Shown here: one piece after another, positions 39,457 through 47,450 of the stretch
Layout of the letters: every line of letters begins with the position of its first letter
Numbering within the stretch: the stretch's first letter is position 1
Origin: GCA-2746605 sp963710615
Lineage (GTDB): Bacteria; Bacteroidota; Ignavibacteria; Ignavibacteriales; Melioribacteraceae
Assembly (NCBI GenBank): GCA_963710615.1
Contig: CAVQBF010000031.1
Span: forward strand, 1 to 64,000
Reading direction: 5' to 3'
Length of the DNA stretch: 64,000 nucleotides
Position numbers and translations under genes: made by a program
The notes under the pieces: model-generated
What the model was told of the DNA's origin: nothing
Seen by the model: the letters and a program-made list of their open reading frames with translations, nothing else
Database searches by the model: none

Positions 39457-42093
39457 ATGACTGATACTGAAAAAATATTGAATCTATTAGAAATTAATGA
39501 AAACATTTCGGCTTTGGTAATTGATGAAGATTCTAATATTGTATCAGGTAATTTTAGCTGGTCAAAATTATTTCATTCTCATGAGAGTGGAAAAAATTTT
39601 TATAAGTATTTTGATAAAAATACTAGTTTGTTGGTAAAGAACAGTGTCCTCGACGCAAAAACTTTTTCAAAAATTCAAGAAAGAGATATTAATATTGAAG
39701 TTGATGGTGTTTTACAAAATTTTAATCTATTAATTTCACCTTTTAAGCTTGATAAAAAGCTCTACTATTATATTCTTCTAATCGATAAAAATCCAGTAGA
39801 TGAACTGATTGTTTTCCCAACTTTGGATATTAATTCGGAAACAATTAAGTACAGAAAAATTATTGACATGCTGAAAGAATCACTGCCTAATTCATTAGTG
39901 GAAAAGAAAAATTTTCAATACGAAATTGATATCGAAAAGGAACCAATTGCAATTAAGGATAATGTTCAATATATATTTACAAATAAATGTTTTAATAATA
40001 AATACGAATTAAGTGATACTTCAAATACAATCCTAATTTCAGAAAATATTTTCTCGAAAAAGTTACTCACAAAAATTAAACTTGCTGAAAATGAAATTTA
40101 TAATACAAAATCAGCATTCATAATTGAAGAAAAAATACTTAAAAATAATGCATTTCAGCTTATTAATAGGATCTTGTTGCTTCCATTATTAAGTAAAGAA
40201 AACAGTATTGAAAGTATTATTATCATTGGAAGTAATGCGAGTGAAAGCGATCCTCAAAAACAACCAAAGGAATTTGTACAAACTGAAAGTAGTAAAACTA
40301 GCACACAGGACTTCAGTAAAATAGATAATGCTGCCGAAGCAAAAATTATTTATGATAGAAATAATTATGATATTCTGGATGCAAATTTTATTGCTGCCAA
40401 ACTATATGGTTATAATCTTGAGGAATTTAAAGGAATGAATATAACTGAATTATTCCCTCCGGAAGAGATGCAAAAACTTTTAATGCATAGTGAAGAAAGG
40501 GGAAGTTATATTTTAAATCAGCTAAAAAGCGACGGAAATATTATTAGCGTTAATGTTCAAAAAGAAAATATTATTTGGAAAGAAAAAGAAGCTTGTCTTG
40601 AAACTATAAATTTAAATCAACCAGAAGAAGAAGTAATTGAACTTGAGGATGAACCAGAGAAACAGTTAAAGGTGGAAGAAAAAGAGGTAGTAACTCAAGC
40701 AGTTAATGAAAGCAAAGGTGAAAGCAAATCTGAATTTTTTTCATCACTCTTTCATGAAATATTAACTCCCGTAAACGTAATATTAGGCTTTGTTCAAGAA
40801 ATAATTGATAGTTTAGATAATCCAACTGAAGAACAAAAAGAATCAGCACAAATAATAAAGGATAATCAGCAAATTCTTTTGCAAACAATGAATACTGCTG
40901 CTCAATATGCTCAATTAGATGAGAATAAAATTAAATTAAAAATTGAAGAATTTGACTTAAATAAGTATCTAGTTGATCTTAATGATAGTTATTCGCGAGA
41001 TGTTAATAAAGCAAATATAAAAGTAGTGTTCGAAGATATACCTGATTCACTAATTCTAAAACATGATAGAGCAAAACTTTTAGCTGCAATTAGCTATTTA
41101 ATTAAATTTATCTTAAAATTAACCAAATCATCAAAAATATATCTTTCGATAAAAGTCATAGATGAAAAGCTTCACTTTTTAGTAAAAGATTCAGAGAAGA
41201 GAATATCTGAAAATGTTGCCAACGATCTGTTGGAAATTTTTAATAATTACCAAATTAGCAAAAAGAAAAATTACGGTATATCTCCAATTTCTATTAAGCT
41301 AGCTATTTTATTAAATAAATTGTTGTCAGTAAGTATAAAAGAATTCTATGACTTAAATGACATAAGAACAATTGCACTGGTAACAACTATTAGTTTTGAT
41401 AAAAGTAAGGAAACGTTAAAACCGGAAGCTAAAAATATTGAAATTTCTTCTGAACTTGAATATGAGGGATCTAAAAAGGAACAAATCTTTACTAAAACTG
41501 AGGTTGATGATGAAATTATTGATGAGACCGAAATAGAATCTGATGTTATTCATGAAATTGAACAAGATATCCCCAACGGCGAGGTTGATGAGAAAATAGT
41601 TGAAGATATTGAAGATGAAGAAGAGATAGTCACAGAAGAAATTGCTACACTTGAAGAAAGTGAAAAACAAATCGCTCCTCAAGAAATCATTAGTCAAGTT
41701 GATGAAGATGTTGAACCTTCAAATTTAGCAGAACTTTCTTGCTTGTTTATTGATGATAGCGTTGATGCACAATTATTATTTAAGTCCCAAATGAATGGAT
41801 TTAAGCAGTTAAAAATTTCCCCAAACTTATCAGAAGCATTACCTTTACTTAATAAATATAATTTTGATCTCATTATTGTAGACATTCACTTGAATGACAA
41901 GTACAACGGATTAGATGCTTTAAAAATAATCCGTCAGTTTAACAATTATAAAGATACTCCAATTTTTGCTGTTACTGCATTTCCCTTTGAAAAAGATAGA
42001 GAGAAGTTCTTGAGTTTTGGGTTTACGGATTATTTTATAAAACCTTTGTTAAAAGAACAGCTAATAAACTCTCTAAAAAAGGTACTTTCCTAA
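39457..42093 (+). CDS. Degenerate hybrid histidine kinase with PAS and receiver domains
   Basis: 878 residues, soluble. A PAS-like region (1-115) is followed by a linker, a second PAS (about 288-385), HisKA with FHEILTPVNVILGF (His433) and an ATPase domain of poor quality. The N-box helix lacks its Asn (AAISYLIKFILKL) and the D-box reads KDSEKRI rather than DxGxG. An acidic glutamate-rich linker (about 640-750) leads to a receiver domain with DD, phospho-Asp809 (VDIHLN) and Lys862 (FIKPL). The receiver is intact while the kinase ATP site is not. It may act as a scaffold or phosphatase. The partner is the upstream KaiC-like ATPase; lexA follows on the same strand. Confidence 0.8.
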   Translation: MTDTEKILNLLEINENISALVIDEDSNIVSGNFSWSKLFHSHESGKNFYKYFDKNTSLLVKNSVLDAKTFSKIQERDINIEVDGVLQNFNLLISPFKLDKKLYYYILLIDKNPVDELIVFPTLDINSETIKYRKIIDMLKESLPNSLVEKKNFQYEIDIEKEPIAIKDNVQYIFTNKCFNNKYELSDTSNTILISENIFSKKLLTKIKLAENEIYNTKSAFIIEEKILKNNAFQLINRILLLPLLSKENSIESIIIIGSNASESDPQKQPKEFVQTESSKTSTQDFSKIDNAAEAKIIYDRNNYDILDANFIAAKLYGYNLEEFKGMNITELFPPEEMQKLLMHSEERGSYILNQLKSDGNIISVNVQKENIIWKEKEACLETINLNQPEEEVIELEDEPEKQLKVEEKEVVTQAVNESKGESKSEFFSSLFHEILTPVNVILGFVQEIIDSLDNPTEEQKESAQIIKDNQQILLQTMNTAAQYAQLDENKIKLKIEEFDLNKYLVDLNDSYSRDVNKANIKVVFEDIPDSLILKHDRAKLLAAISYLIKFILKLTKSSKIYLSIKVIDEKLHFLVKDSEKRISENVANDLLEIFNNYQISKKKNYGISPISIKLAILLNKLLSVSIKEFYDLNDIRTIALVTTISFDKSKETLKPEAKNIEISSELEYEGSKKEQIFTKTEVDDEIIDETEIESDVIHEIEQDIPNGEVDEKIVEDIEDEEEIVTEEIATLEESEKQIAPQEIISQVDEDVEPSNLAELSCLFIDDSVDAQLLFKSQMNGFKQLKISPNLSEALPLLNKYNFDLIIVDIHLNDKYNGLDALKIIRQFNNYKDTPIFAVTAFPFEKDREKFLSFGFTDYFIKPLLKEQLINSLKKVLS

Positions 42094-42128
42094 AAAGTTA
42101 TCAGACTAAAACTCCGACAATTTTACCC

Positions 42129-42157
42129 TTGACAATCTATTCCTACATTCGTAAATT
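42129..42157 (+). promoter_or_regulatory. Candidate promoter of lexA
   Basis: TTGACA at 42129-42134, 17 bases, TAAATT at 42152-42157. The perfect palindrome starting at 42158 directly follows the -10 box, so a repressor bound there would block this promoter. Confidence 0.55.
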
Positions 42158-42179
42158 ATACCATACAAATGTATGGTAT
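42158..42179. promoter_or_regulatory. Candidate LexA box (perfect palindrome)
   Basis: Arms ATACCATACA and TGTATGGTAT are perfect complements around AA. It is placed at the transcription start of lexA, 90 bases upstream of the ATG at 42270, as expected for autoregulation. The arm sequence differs from the E. coli CTGT-N8-ACAG and the Bacillus GAAC-N4-GTTC boxes; the half-site CCATAC is not one I recognise. Confidence 0.6.
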
Positions 42180-42186
42180 TTAATGA

Positions 42187-42240
42187 GCTGTCATTTTGAA
42201 CTTGCCTTAGCCGGTAGGCATGCAAAGTGAAGAATCTTTA
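42187..42240. repeat. Intergenic hairpin-type repeat
   Basis: A TGTCATTTTGAACTTGCC start and an AAGTGAAGAATCT end, the pattern of the TCATTC-GAAC ... GAATCT dispersed elements seen also at 46543 and 59231. It lies between lexA operator and start. Confidence 0.5.
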
Positions 42241-42269
42241 ATGTAACTAACTGACCGAAGGTGCGCTTT

Positions 42270-42890
42270 ATGTCAAAACAACTAACAAAAACCCAACAAA
42301 AAATTTTAGAATTTTTAGCAGATTCAAAGGCAAAAGGACTTATGCCAACACTTGCCGAAATAGCTAAAAAGTTTGGGTATAAAAATCGTTCAACCGTGCA
42401 GCAGCATTTACAGGCAATTGAAAAGAAAGGTTACATTAAACGTAACTCAAAGCTCTCAAGGGGAATAGAGTTATTGCTGGAAGATAAATTTTTTATTCCA
42501 AGAGCAATTTTGGGTGAAGTTGCTGCTGGTAATCCGTTAACAATTTATCCAGATGCCATTGATACAATCCAGCTTCCTACAATAGCAAGAATGCCAAAAG
42601 ATTCTTTTTTGCTCCGCGTAAAAGGGGATAGCTTAAAAGACGCTTACATCTTTAGTGGTGATGTTGTAATTGTTAATCCCAATTTAGCTCCGGCAAATGG
42701 AAAGATAGTAGTTGCTGTCTTAGATGATGCAGCAGTAGTTAAAAGATTTTTTAAGAAAGCCAATTCAATTGAACTCCATTCGGAAAATCCGGAATATGAA
42801 CCAATAATAATTAAAAAATCATATGAGAATTTTAAGATGGTTGGCAATGTTGTTGGTATTTATAGAAGTATGGAAACCATGGCAGTTTAA
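42270..42890 (+). CDS. lexA: LexA repressor (SOS regulator)
   Basis: 206 residues from the ATG at 42270, which I prefer to the GTG at 42261. The winged helix is in the first 65 residues (LAEIAKKFGYKNRSTVQQHLQAIEKKGYI). The autocleavage site is Ala86-Gly87 (VAAGNP). The S24 dyad is Ser121 (KGDSLKD, the usual Met replaced by Leu) and Lys158 (DDAAVVKRF). It represses DNA-damage genes until RecA triggers self-cleavage. The perfect palindrome at 42158-42179 is the likely operator. ogt lies two genes downstream and dinB 6.6 kb away. Confidence 0.95.
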   Translation: MSKQLTKTQQKILEFLADSKAKGLMPTLAEIAKKFGYKNRSTVQQHLQAIEKKGYIKRNSKLSRGIELLLEDKFFIPRAILGEVAAGNPLTIYPDAIDTIQLPTIARMPKDSFLLRVKGDSLKDAYIFSGDVVIVNPNLAPANGKIVVAVLDDAAVVKRFFKKANSIELHSENPEYEPIIIKKSYENFKMVGNVVGIYRSMETMAV

Positions 42891-42904
42891 GAAGAGAAAA
42901 GATC

Positions 42905-42958
42905 TAAGCACAAAGACTTCAAAGAAAAAACTTCACAAAGAACACCAAGTAAAGAAAA
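42905..42958. repeat. CACAAAG-rich flanking repeat (left of GxxExxY gene)
   Basis: Contains CTTCACAAAGAACACCAAG. An imperfect inverted copy follows the GxxExxY gene (43331-43362) and another direct copy lies at 49364-49411. Similar A-rich CACAAAG strings are common between genes in this bacterial group. Confidence 0.5.
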
Positions 42959-43330
42959 ATGAATGAAGATCAATTATCAAATATTGTAATTGGATTAGCT
43001 ATTAATGTCCATAAAAATTTAGGACCAGGGTTATTAGAATCTGCATATGAAGAATGTTTGTTTTATGAATTAAATAAGAATAACTTATTTGTTGAAAAAC
43101 AATGACCGATGCCTTTAGTTTGTGAGGAAGTAAAATTAGATTGTGGTTATAGAATTGATTTGATGGTTGAAAGAAAATTAATTTTAGAAATTAAATCAGT
43201 TGAAGTTTTAAACGATGTTCATTTAGCACAAGTTTTAACATACTTAAAATTAGTAGAATGCAAACTTGGTTTATTGATTAACTTCAATTTGAAATATTTA
43301 AAAGATGGTGTTAAAAGAGTTATTCTTTGA
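42959..43330 (+). pseudogene. GxxExxY protein interrupted by an in-frame TGA
   Basis: 123 codons in one frame, with codon 49 (43103-43105) being TGA. The first part has the family name motif GLLESAYEE; the rest has LDCGYRIDLMVERKLILEIKSV and DVHLAQVLTYLKLVECKLGLLINF, a PD-(D/E)XK-like core (E-I-K). Relatives read a normal residue between Gln and Pro at the TGA. The frame is otherwise intact, so a nonsense substitution rather than an indel is the simplest explanation. The function of this widespread small family is unknown. Flanking inverted repeats suggest it moves as a unit. Confidence 0.8.
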
Positions 43331-43362
43331 GTCCTTTGTGTTCTTAGTGGTTAAATAAAAGG
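43331..43362. repeat. Inverted copy of the CACAAAG-rich repeat (right of GxxExxY gene)
   Basis: Contains CCTTTGTGTTCTTAGTGG, the approximate reverse complement of the left-hand element at 42905-42958. It lies directly before the ogt ribosome-binding site. Confidence 0.5.
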
Positions 43363-43369
43363 AGCAACA

Positions 43370-43867
43370 ATGCCAAACAAATACATCTCATACCTAAAAT
43401 CTCCAATAGGAGAGATAAAAATAACTGCTGATGAAAACTCAGTTAACTCAATTCTTTTTGTTTTTAACGATACGGAAATGGAAGAAGAAAATATTAATGA
43501 TGTTTTAACTCAATGTAAAAAGGAGCTATCAGAATATTTTTCCGGAAAGAGAAAAGACTTTGAAGTCCCAATAACGCAATCTGGAACTAGCTTTCAGCAA
43601 AGAGTATGGAGTGAGCTGCTAAAAATCCCTTATGGAGAAACTGTTTCTTACAATTTTATTGCAGAATCACTTGGTGATAAAAAATCAATCAGAGCAGTAG
43701 GAGCAAGCAACGGTAAAAATCAAGTATCAATTATAGTCCCTTGTCACAGAGTAATAGGCAGCAATGGAAGTTTAACCGGCTATGCCGGCGGATTATGGCG
43801 GAAGAAATGGCTGCTCAATCATGAAAAAGAATTTTCCGGCGGTGAAATACAGATTGAGATGTTCTAA
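43370..43867 (+). CDS. ogt: Methylated-DNA--protein-cysteine methyltransferase
   Basis: 165 residues. The active-site block IVPCHRVIGSNGSLTGYAGGL is complete with acceptor Cys125, and the DNA-binding helix FQQRVWSELLKIPYGETVSY precedes it. The protein removes O6-alkyl groups from guanine by transferring them to itself. It has no Ada-type N-terminal domain. The start follows an AAAGGAGCAAC ribosome-binding site. It is two genes after lexA on the same strand; whether it is damage-induced is unknown. Confidence 0.95.
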   Translation: MPNKYISYLKSPIGEIKITADENSVNSILFVFNDTEMEEENINDVLTQCKKELSEYFSGKRKDFEVPITQSGTSFQQRVWSELLKIPYGETVSYNFIAESLGDKKSIRAVGASNGKNQVSIIVPCHRVIGSNGSLTGYAGGLWRKKWLLNHEKEFSGGEIQIEMF

Positions 43868-43875
43868 AAACAAAG

Positions 43876-43925
43876 AAGTCATTTGGCTTCGCCGTCATTG
43901 ATGCAGATAAACCGGAATGTTATTC
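43876..43925. repeat. Intergenic repeat, copy A (TTTGGCTTCGCCGTCATT type)
   Basis: The core ATTTGGCTTCGCCGTCATT is exactly shared with the copy at 44581-44626; the following AT-rich arm with CCGGAATGTTATT is degenerate relative to that copy. It sits between ogt and the GNAT gene. Confidence 0.7.
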
Positions 43926-43996
43926 ATTCTCATTATTAAATATTGTAGAGATTATTAAAAAAAACATATGGGTGTGATTTTAGACAAAGAGGGATT

Positions 43997-44563
43997 ATGG
44001 CAAAAATAAAATTTCAAGAATTGAGCAATGAAACTTGGAAAGATTTTGAAGAATTATTCGGTGAGCATGGAGCTTGTGAAGGCTGCTGGTGTATGTATTG
44101 GCGGTTAAAACATAAAGACTACCAAACCAACAGAGGAATCAATAACAAGAAATCAATGAAAGGGTTAGTTGAAAATAATCAACAAATTGGGATTATAATG
44201 TACTTGGATAATGAACCAATCGGCTGGTGCTCTGTTGCTCCAAGAGAAAATTTTATACGATTAGAAAATTCTAGAATACTAAAACCTATTGACAATAAAT
44301 CCGTTTGGTCAATAGTCTGTTTTTTTATTGATAAAAAATTTAGAAGGCAAGGTTACTCAAAGGAAATGCTAAAAGGAGTAATTAAAATTACAAAGAAAAA
44401 AGGAGCAAAAATTTTAGAAGGGTATCCTCACGAACCAAAGAAAGATAACATGCCTGCTGCTTTTGCATGGATTGGAATATCAAATTCATTCTTAAGTGCT
44501 GGGTTCACAGAAGTTGTACGTCGATCTGAGACAAGACCGATAATGAGATATTATTTATATTAA
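43997..44563 (+). CDS. GNAT-family N-acetyltransferase
   Basis: 188 residues. The acetyl-CoA loop FRRQGYSKEMLKGVI sits at about 115-130, preceded by the strand WSIVCFFI. The N-terminal ACEGCWCMYWRLKHKDYQ is a cysteine-rich signature of a GNAT subgroup (DUF-like). The later GYPHEPKKDNMPAAFAWIG motif is typical of the same subgroup. Substrate unknown. It is flanked on both sides by copies of the same intergenic repeat, so it may be a cassette. Confidence 0.8.
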   Translation: MAKIKFQELSNETWKDFEELFGEHGACEGCWCMYWRLKHKDYQTNRGINNKKSMKGLVENNQQIGIIMYLDNEPIGWCSVAPRENFIRLENSRILKPIDNKSVWSIVCFFIDKKFRRQGYSKEMLKGVIKITKKKGAKILEGYPHEPKKDNMPAAFAWIGISNSFLSAGFTEVVRRSETRPIMRYYLY

Positions 44564-44580
44564 GAAGAAATTCTTTATTG

Positions 44581-44626
44581 TTATTTGGCTTCGCCGTCAT
44601 TAATCCCGATAAATCGGGATGTCATT
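44581..44626. repeat. Intergenic repeat, copy B (with ATCCCGAT/ATCGGGAT hairpin)
   Basis: Shares the core TATTTGGCTTCGCCGTCATT with 43876-43925. It adds a perfect hairpin ATCCCGAT-AA-ATCGGGAT before GTCATT. It is a REP-like palindromic repeat. Confidence 0.7.
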
Positions 44627-44669
44627 AGGTTTTTATTTGTTGTAAATAATAAATTATAATGGAGCTGAA

Positions 44670-45026
44670 ATGAAATTGGAAGAACTACAAGTTTATCAAT
44701 TATCAATGGAAATAGGAGAAAAGATTTGGAGTATTGTTATAGATTGGAGTTATTTTGAAAAAGATACAATTGGAAAACAGTTAGTCAGAGCGGCTGATTC
44801 TGTTGCTGCAAATCTGAGTGAAGGATTTGGCAGATTTCATTTTAAAGAAGCTAAGAATTTTAGTTATTATTCACGCGGTTCATTATACGAAACAAAAACA
44901 TGGTTAACAAAAGCAAAGAACAGAAATCTAATTAAAGAAGAAGATTTTATTAAGTTTGAAAAAGAAATTAATACAATAGGAATTAAACTCAACAATTATA
45001 TCAAGTCAATTGGCAAGAAAGACTAA
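44670..45026 (+). CDS. Four-helix-bundle protein (23S rRNA intervening-sequence type)
   Basis: 118 residues. The pattern is KLEELQVYQLSMEIGEKIW, LVRAADSVAANLSEGFGR and FSYYSRGSLYETKTWL, the TIGR02436 four-helix bundle found inside 23S rRNA intervening sequences in Leptospira and scattered elsewhere. Function unknown. It is not in an rRNA gene here. It is a typical companion of GxxExxY genes in repeat-rich accessory stretches. Confidence 0.88.
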   Translation: MKLEELQVYQLSMEIGEKIWSIVIDWSYFEKDTIGKQLVRAADSVAANLSEGFGRFHFKEAKNFSYYSRGSLYETKTWLTKAKNRNLIKEEDFIKFEKEINTIGIKLNNYIKSIGKKD

Positions 45027-45074
45027 ATTATAATTCATAACTATGAGCGAAGCGATTTAGATCTAGTGAATGAC

Positions 45075-45090
45075 GTTCTGCTTGCAGAAC
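45075..45090. repeat. Short GC-rich hairpin in a degenerate intergenic repeat
   Basis: GTTCTGC-TT-GCAGAAC. The surrounding text (GAATGACGTTCTGCTTGCAG) resembles the TGTCATTC ... family of dispersed elements. Confidence 0.4.
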
Positions 45091-45188
45091 AAATTACCAT
45101 AAATGACAAGCAATGATTTTAAGTTCTTTATTTACTTAGTTTTTATTCAGTATTTTTCAGCAATCTTTAATTAACTATTTGAATTTTT

Positions 45189-45608
45189 ATGTACTACCAA
45201 ACCGAAATAACTCTAAAACAAAGAAGTCGTGGTTTCCATATTATCACACATGAAATTGAAAGTGCGATTCCTGATCTTAGAAAAATTAAAGTTGGACTTG
45301 CAAATATTTTTATCAAGCATACATCAGCATCGATCACCATAAATGAAAATGTTTCTCCCGATGTACGGAGTGATATGGAAGCACATTTTAATAAGATGGT
45401 TCCAGAAAATATGCCTTACTATCAGCACGTATTTGAAGGAGCAGATGATATGCCTGCACATATTAAAGCTTCATTGCTCGGACCTTCACTTACAATTCCA
45501 ATTAAAGATGGCAGATTAAATTTAGGAACATGGCAGGGAATTTATCTTTGTGAGCACAGAGATTACGGTGGTTCCAGAAGAGTTGTTATTACGTTAATGG
45601 GAGAATAA
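45189..45608 (+). CDS. YjbQ/UPF0047 family protein
   Basis: 139 residues. Conserved HTSASITINENVSPDVRSDME and GTWQGIYLCEHRD(Y) with the (GGSRRVVITLMGE) end. The family has a metal-bound, trimeric fold and weak thiamine-phosphate synthase activity in vitro; its true role is unclear. Immediately followed by a perfect 25-base palindrome that may act as its terminator. Confidence 0.93.
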   Translation: MYYQTEITLKQRSRGFHIITHEIESAIPDLRKIKVGLANIFIKHTSASITINENVSPDVRSDMEAHFNKMVPENMPYYQHVFEGADDMPAHIKASLLGPSLTIPIKDGRLNLGTWQGIYLCEHRDYGGSRRVVITLMGE

Positions 45609-45611
45609 TTT

Positions 45612-45636
45612 TCACAATTTTGTTACAAAATTGTGA
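45612..45636. terminator. Perfect 25-base palindrome (terminator or operator)
   Basis: Arms TCACAATTTTGT and ACAAAATTGTGA are perfect complements around one T, 3 bases after the YjbQ stop and 40 bases before the next ATG. A T-rich stretch follows, so it could terminate. The TCACA ... TGTGA edges could equally be a regulator site for the next gene. Confidence 0.55.
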
Positions 45637-45676
45637 TACTTTTATTTTACTTTAATCTAAAAGAAAGGAAATATTA

Positions 45677-46531
45677 ATGAAAAGAATATTATTGATTGTT
45701 TTTGCTTTTCTATTATTAGACTTTACTAATTCATTTGCTCAATGCTCCGATGCTGGAGTTTGTCAACTTGGATTTGAACATGAAGAATCAACTAATAAAA
45801 ATTTTGATGCTGGACTATCTTATTCATTTGGGTCAAGCGATAAGGATGATGATGTAAAATTTCATTCAGTTAAAATAAATTTTTCTTATCAACCTTTTCG
45901 TAATACAAAGTTAACGGTAATTCTTCCTTACAATATGCAATCTGGACCACTTGGGGATGTAAGCGGAATAGGTGATTTAATTTTAAGTTTTACTCAAAAC
46001 ATCTTTAGTGACAGAATACAATCTGCTTCTTTTACCTTTGGTGGGAAAATTGCAACCGGTGATGATAGTCAAAAAAACTTACCTCAGATTTATCAAAGTG
46101 GATTAGGTACAAATGATTTACTGATCGGATTAAATTACACAAATAGAAATGTTATGTTAGGATTAGGCTATCAAGTTGCTGGAAGTAGAAATAATAATTC
46201 TGTTACTCGCTTAGAGCGAGGTGATGATTTTATTGCAAGAGGAAGCTACATATTCGAGTTTGAGGACTTTAATATTTCCCCACAATTATTATTAATCAAA
46301 AGAATTGGCAAATCGAGTGTTTTAGATTTAACAGTTGCAGAAGAAAAATTTATAGAGTTAGAGGATAGTGATCAGCTTCAAATTAATTTTCTTGTAAGTA
46401 CTGATTACTCTCTTAATAAAGATATGAAGCTAATTGCAGAAATTGCTTTTCCGTTCTTAAAAAGAGAAGTAAATGTTGATGGTTTAACTCGGGCCTTTAG
46501 TGCTGGTGTTGGTATAAGTTATTTATTTTAG
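45677..46531 (+). CDS. Outer-membrane beta-barrel protein (transporter-like)
   Basis: 284 residues. Signal peptide 1-20 (SFAQ cleavage), then CSDAGVCQLG and repeated amphipathic strands (NFDAGLSYSF, VKINFSYQPF, LTVILPYN, ASFTFGGKIATG, LIGLNYTNRNVMLGLGYQ), ending in Phe (VGISYLF). The ATGDD loop and the barrel pattern match the alpha-amylase/OmpA-unrelated DUF of transport-like barrels. Substrate unknown. Its upstream region holds the 25-base palindrome. Confidence 0.65.
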   Translation: MKRILLIVFAFLLLDFTNSFAQCSDAGVCQLGFEHEESTNKNFDAGLSYSFGSSDKDDDVKFHSVKINFSYQPFRNTKLTVILPYNMQSGPLGDVSGIGDLILSFTQNIFSDRIQSASFTFGGKIATGDDSQKNLPQIYQSGLGTNDLLIGLNYTNRNVMLGLGYQVAGSRNNNSVTRLERGDDFIARGSYIFEFEDFNISPQLLLIKRIGKSSVLDLTVAEEKFIELEDSDQLQINFLVSTDYSLNKDMKLIAEIAFPFLKREVNVDGLTRAFSAGVGISYLF

Positions 46532-46542
46532 GGTCATTATTT

Positions 46543-46590
46543 GTCTCATTCCGAACCTGCTTGCAGCAGGCAAGCTTGATTCGGAATCTA
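46543..46590. repeat. Intergenic hairpin repeat
   Basis: Outer arms ATTCCGAA (46548-46555) and TTCGGAAT (46580-46587) enclose an inner CCTGCT/AGCAGG hairpin. It belongs to the TCATTCCGAA ... TTCGGAATCT family. The rest of the 309-base gap 46532-46840 shows nothing I can name. Confidence 0.75.
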
Positions 46591-46840
46591 AAATCTAAAT
46601 CTATTATTTGAAATAAAAATAATCAAATTAGATTCTCACTTTTCCCCGAATTATCAGGATTACTCAAAATAGTTGGTCTCTATAAGAATTAAAATAGAAA
46701 ACCCACATGCGCATGGATGTGATACTTTTTATCACCATTAGGCTATTGAACAAAAACAATTAAAGAATACTTTAAATATTAATGGTGTTACAACCATAAT
46801 TTATCTTTATACATCACTTTTTACTAAATAAGGAGTTATA

Positions 46841-47311
46841 ATGAAAGAAGGACTAATCCAAGAATTGAAAACCCAAGAAAAATTTTTTATGAACACAATT
46901 AGCTGTTTAACAGAAGATGACTCAGGCTTTAAACCGACTGAAGAAACTTATACGGTTGCACAACATGTTGGACACGCGGCAGAAACAATCGACTGGTTCT
47001 TTAACGGCATATTCAGCAATAAAGGTTTTGACATGGACTTTGAAAATTATGCAGAACATATGAAAAAATACACTTCATTTGAAAAATGTGTTAAGCAGTT
47101 TAAAGAAGCCACAGCAAATGGAATTGAACAATTAAAAAATGCCTCGGATGATGAACTAATGGCTCCAATTACAGGGGAGATAATGACGGGTGCACCAAAG
47201 ATGTCGGTAGTTGGAGGCATTGTAGACCATACTGCTCATCATCGAGGAGCATTAGCAGTTTATGCAAGATTGCTGGGCAAAGAACCTAAAATGCCTTATG
47301 CCAACATGTAA
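46841..47311 (+). CDS. DinB/YfiT-family four-helix metalloprotein
   Basis: 156 residues. The metal-binding histidines sit in AQHVGHAAETIDW and GIVDHTAHHRGALAVYARLLG. Relatives include bacillithiol transferases and the damage-inducible DinB of Bacillus (unrelated to polymerase IV). Function undetermined. Standalone gene with an AAGGAG ribosome-binding site. Confidence 0.85.
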   Translation: MKEGLIQELKTQEKFFMNTISCLTEDDSGFKPTEETYTVAQHVGHAAETIDWFFNGIFSNKGFDMDFENYAEHMKKYTSFEKCVKQFKEATANGIEQLKNASDDELMAPITGEIMTGAPKMSVVGGIVDHTAHHRGALAVYARLLGKEPKMPYANM

Positions 47312-47450
47312 ATAGTAAATTATTTTAGTAAAACTACATAACTTTTCTTCGTAAAAGTTTTGAGGGCTTAGTTTATTGACCTATCATAGATTATGAAAGA
47401 TTTGTAAATTACTGCATAATATAAGAACACTTAAAAAAAGAGGTGGTAAA

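Noticed and set aside
42261..42269. GTG start of lexA
   Set aside because: ATG at 42270 gives the conserved LexA N-terminus.
43103..43105. Recoded TGA (alternative code or selenocysteine)
   Set aside because: No SECIS-like structure is evident and all other genes stop normally at TGA or TAA without TGA sense codons.
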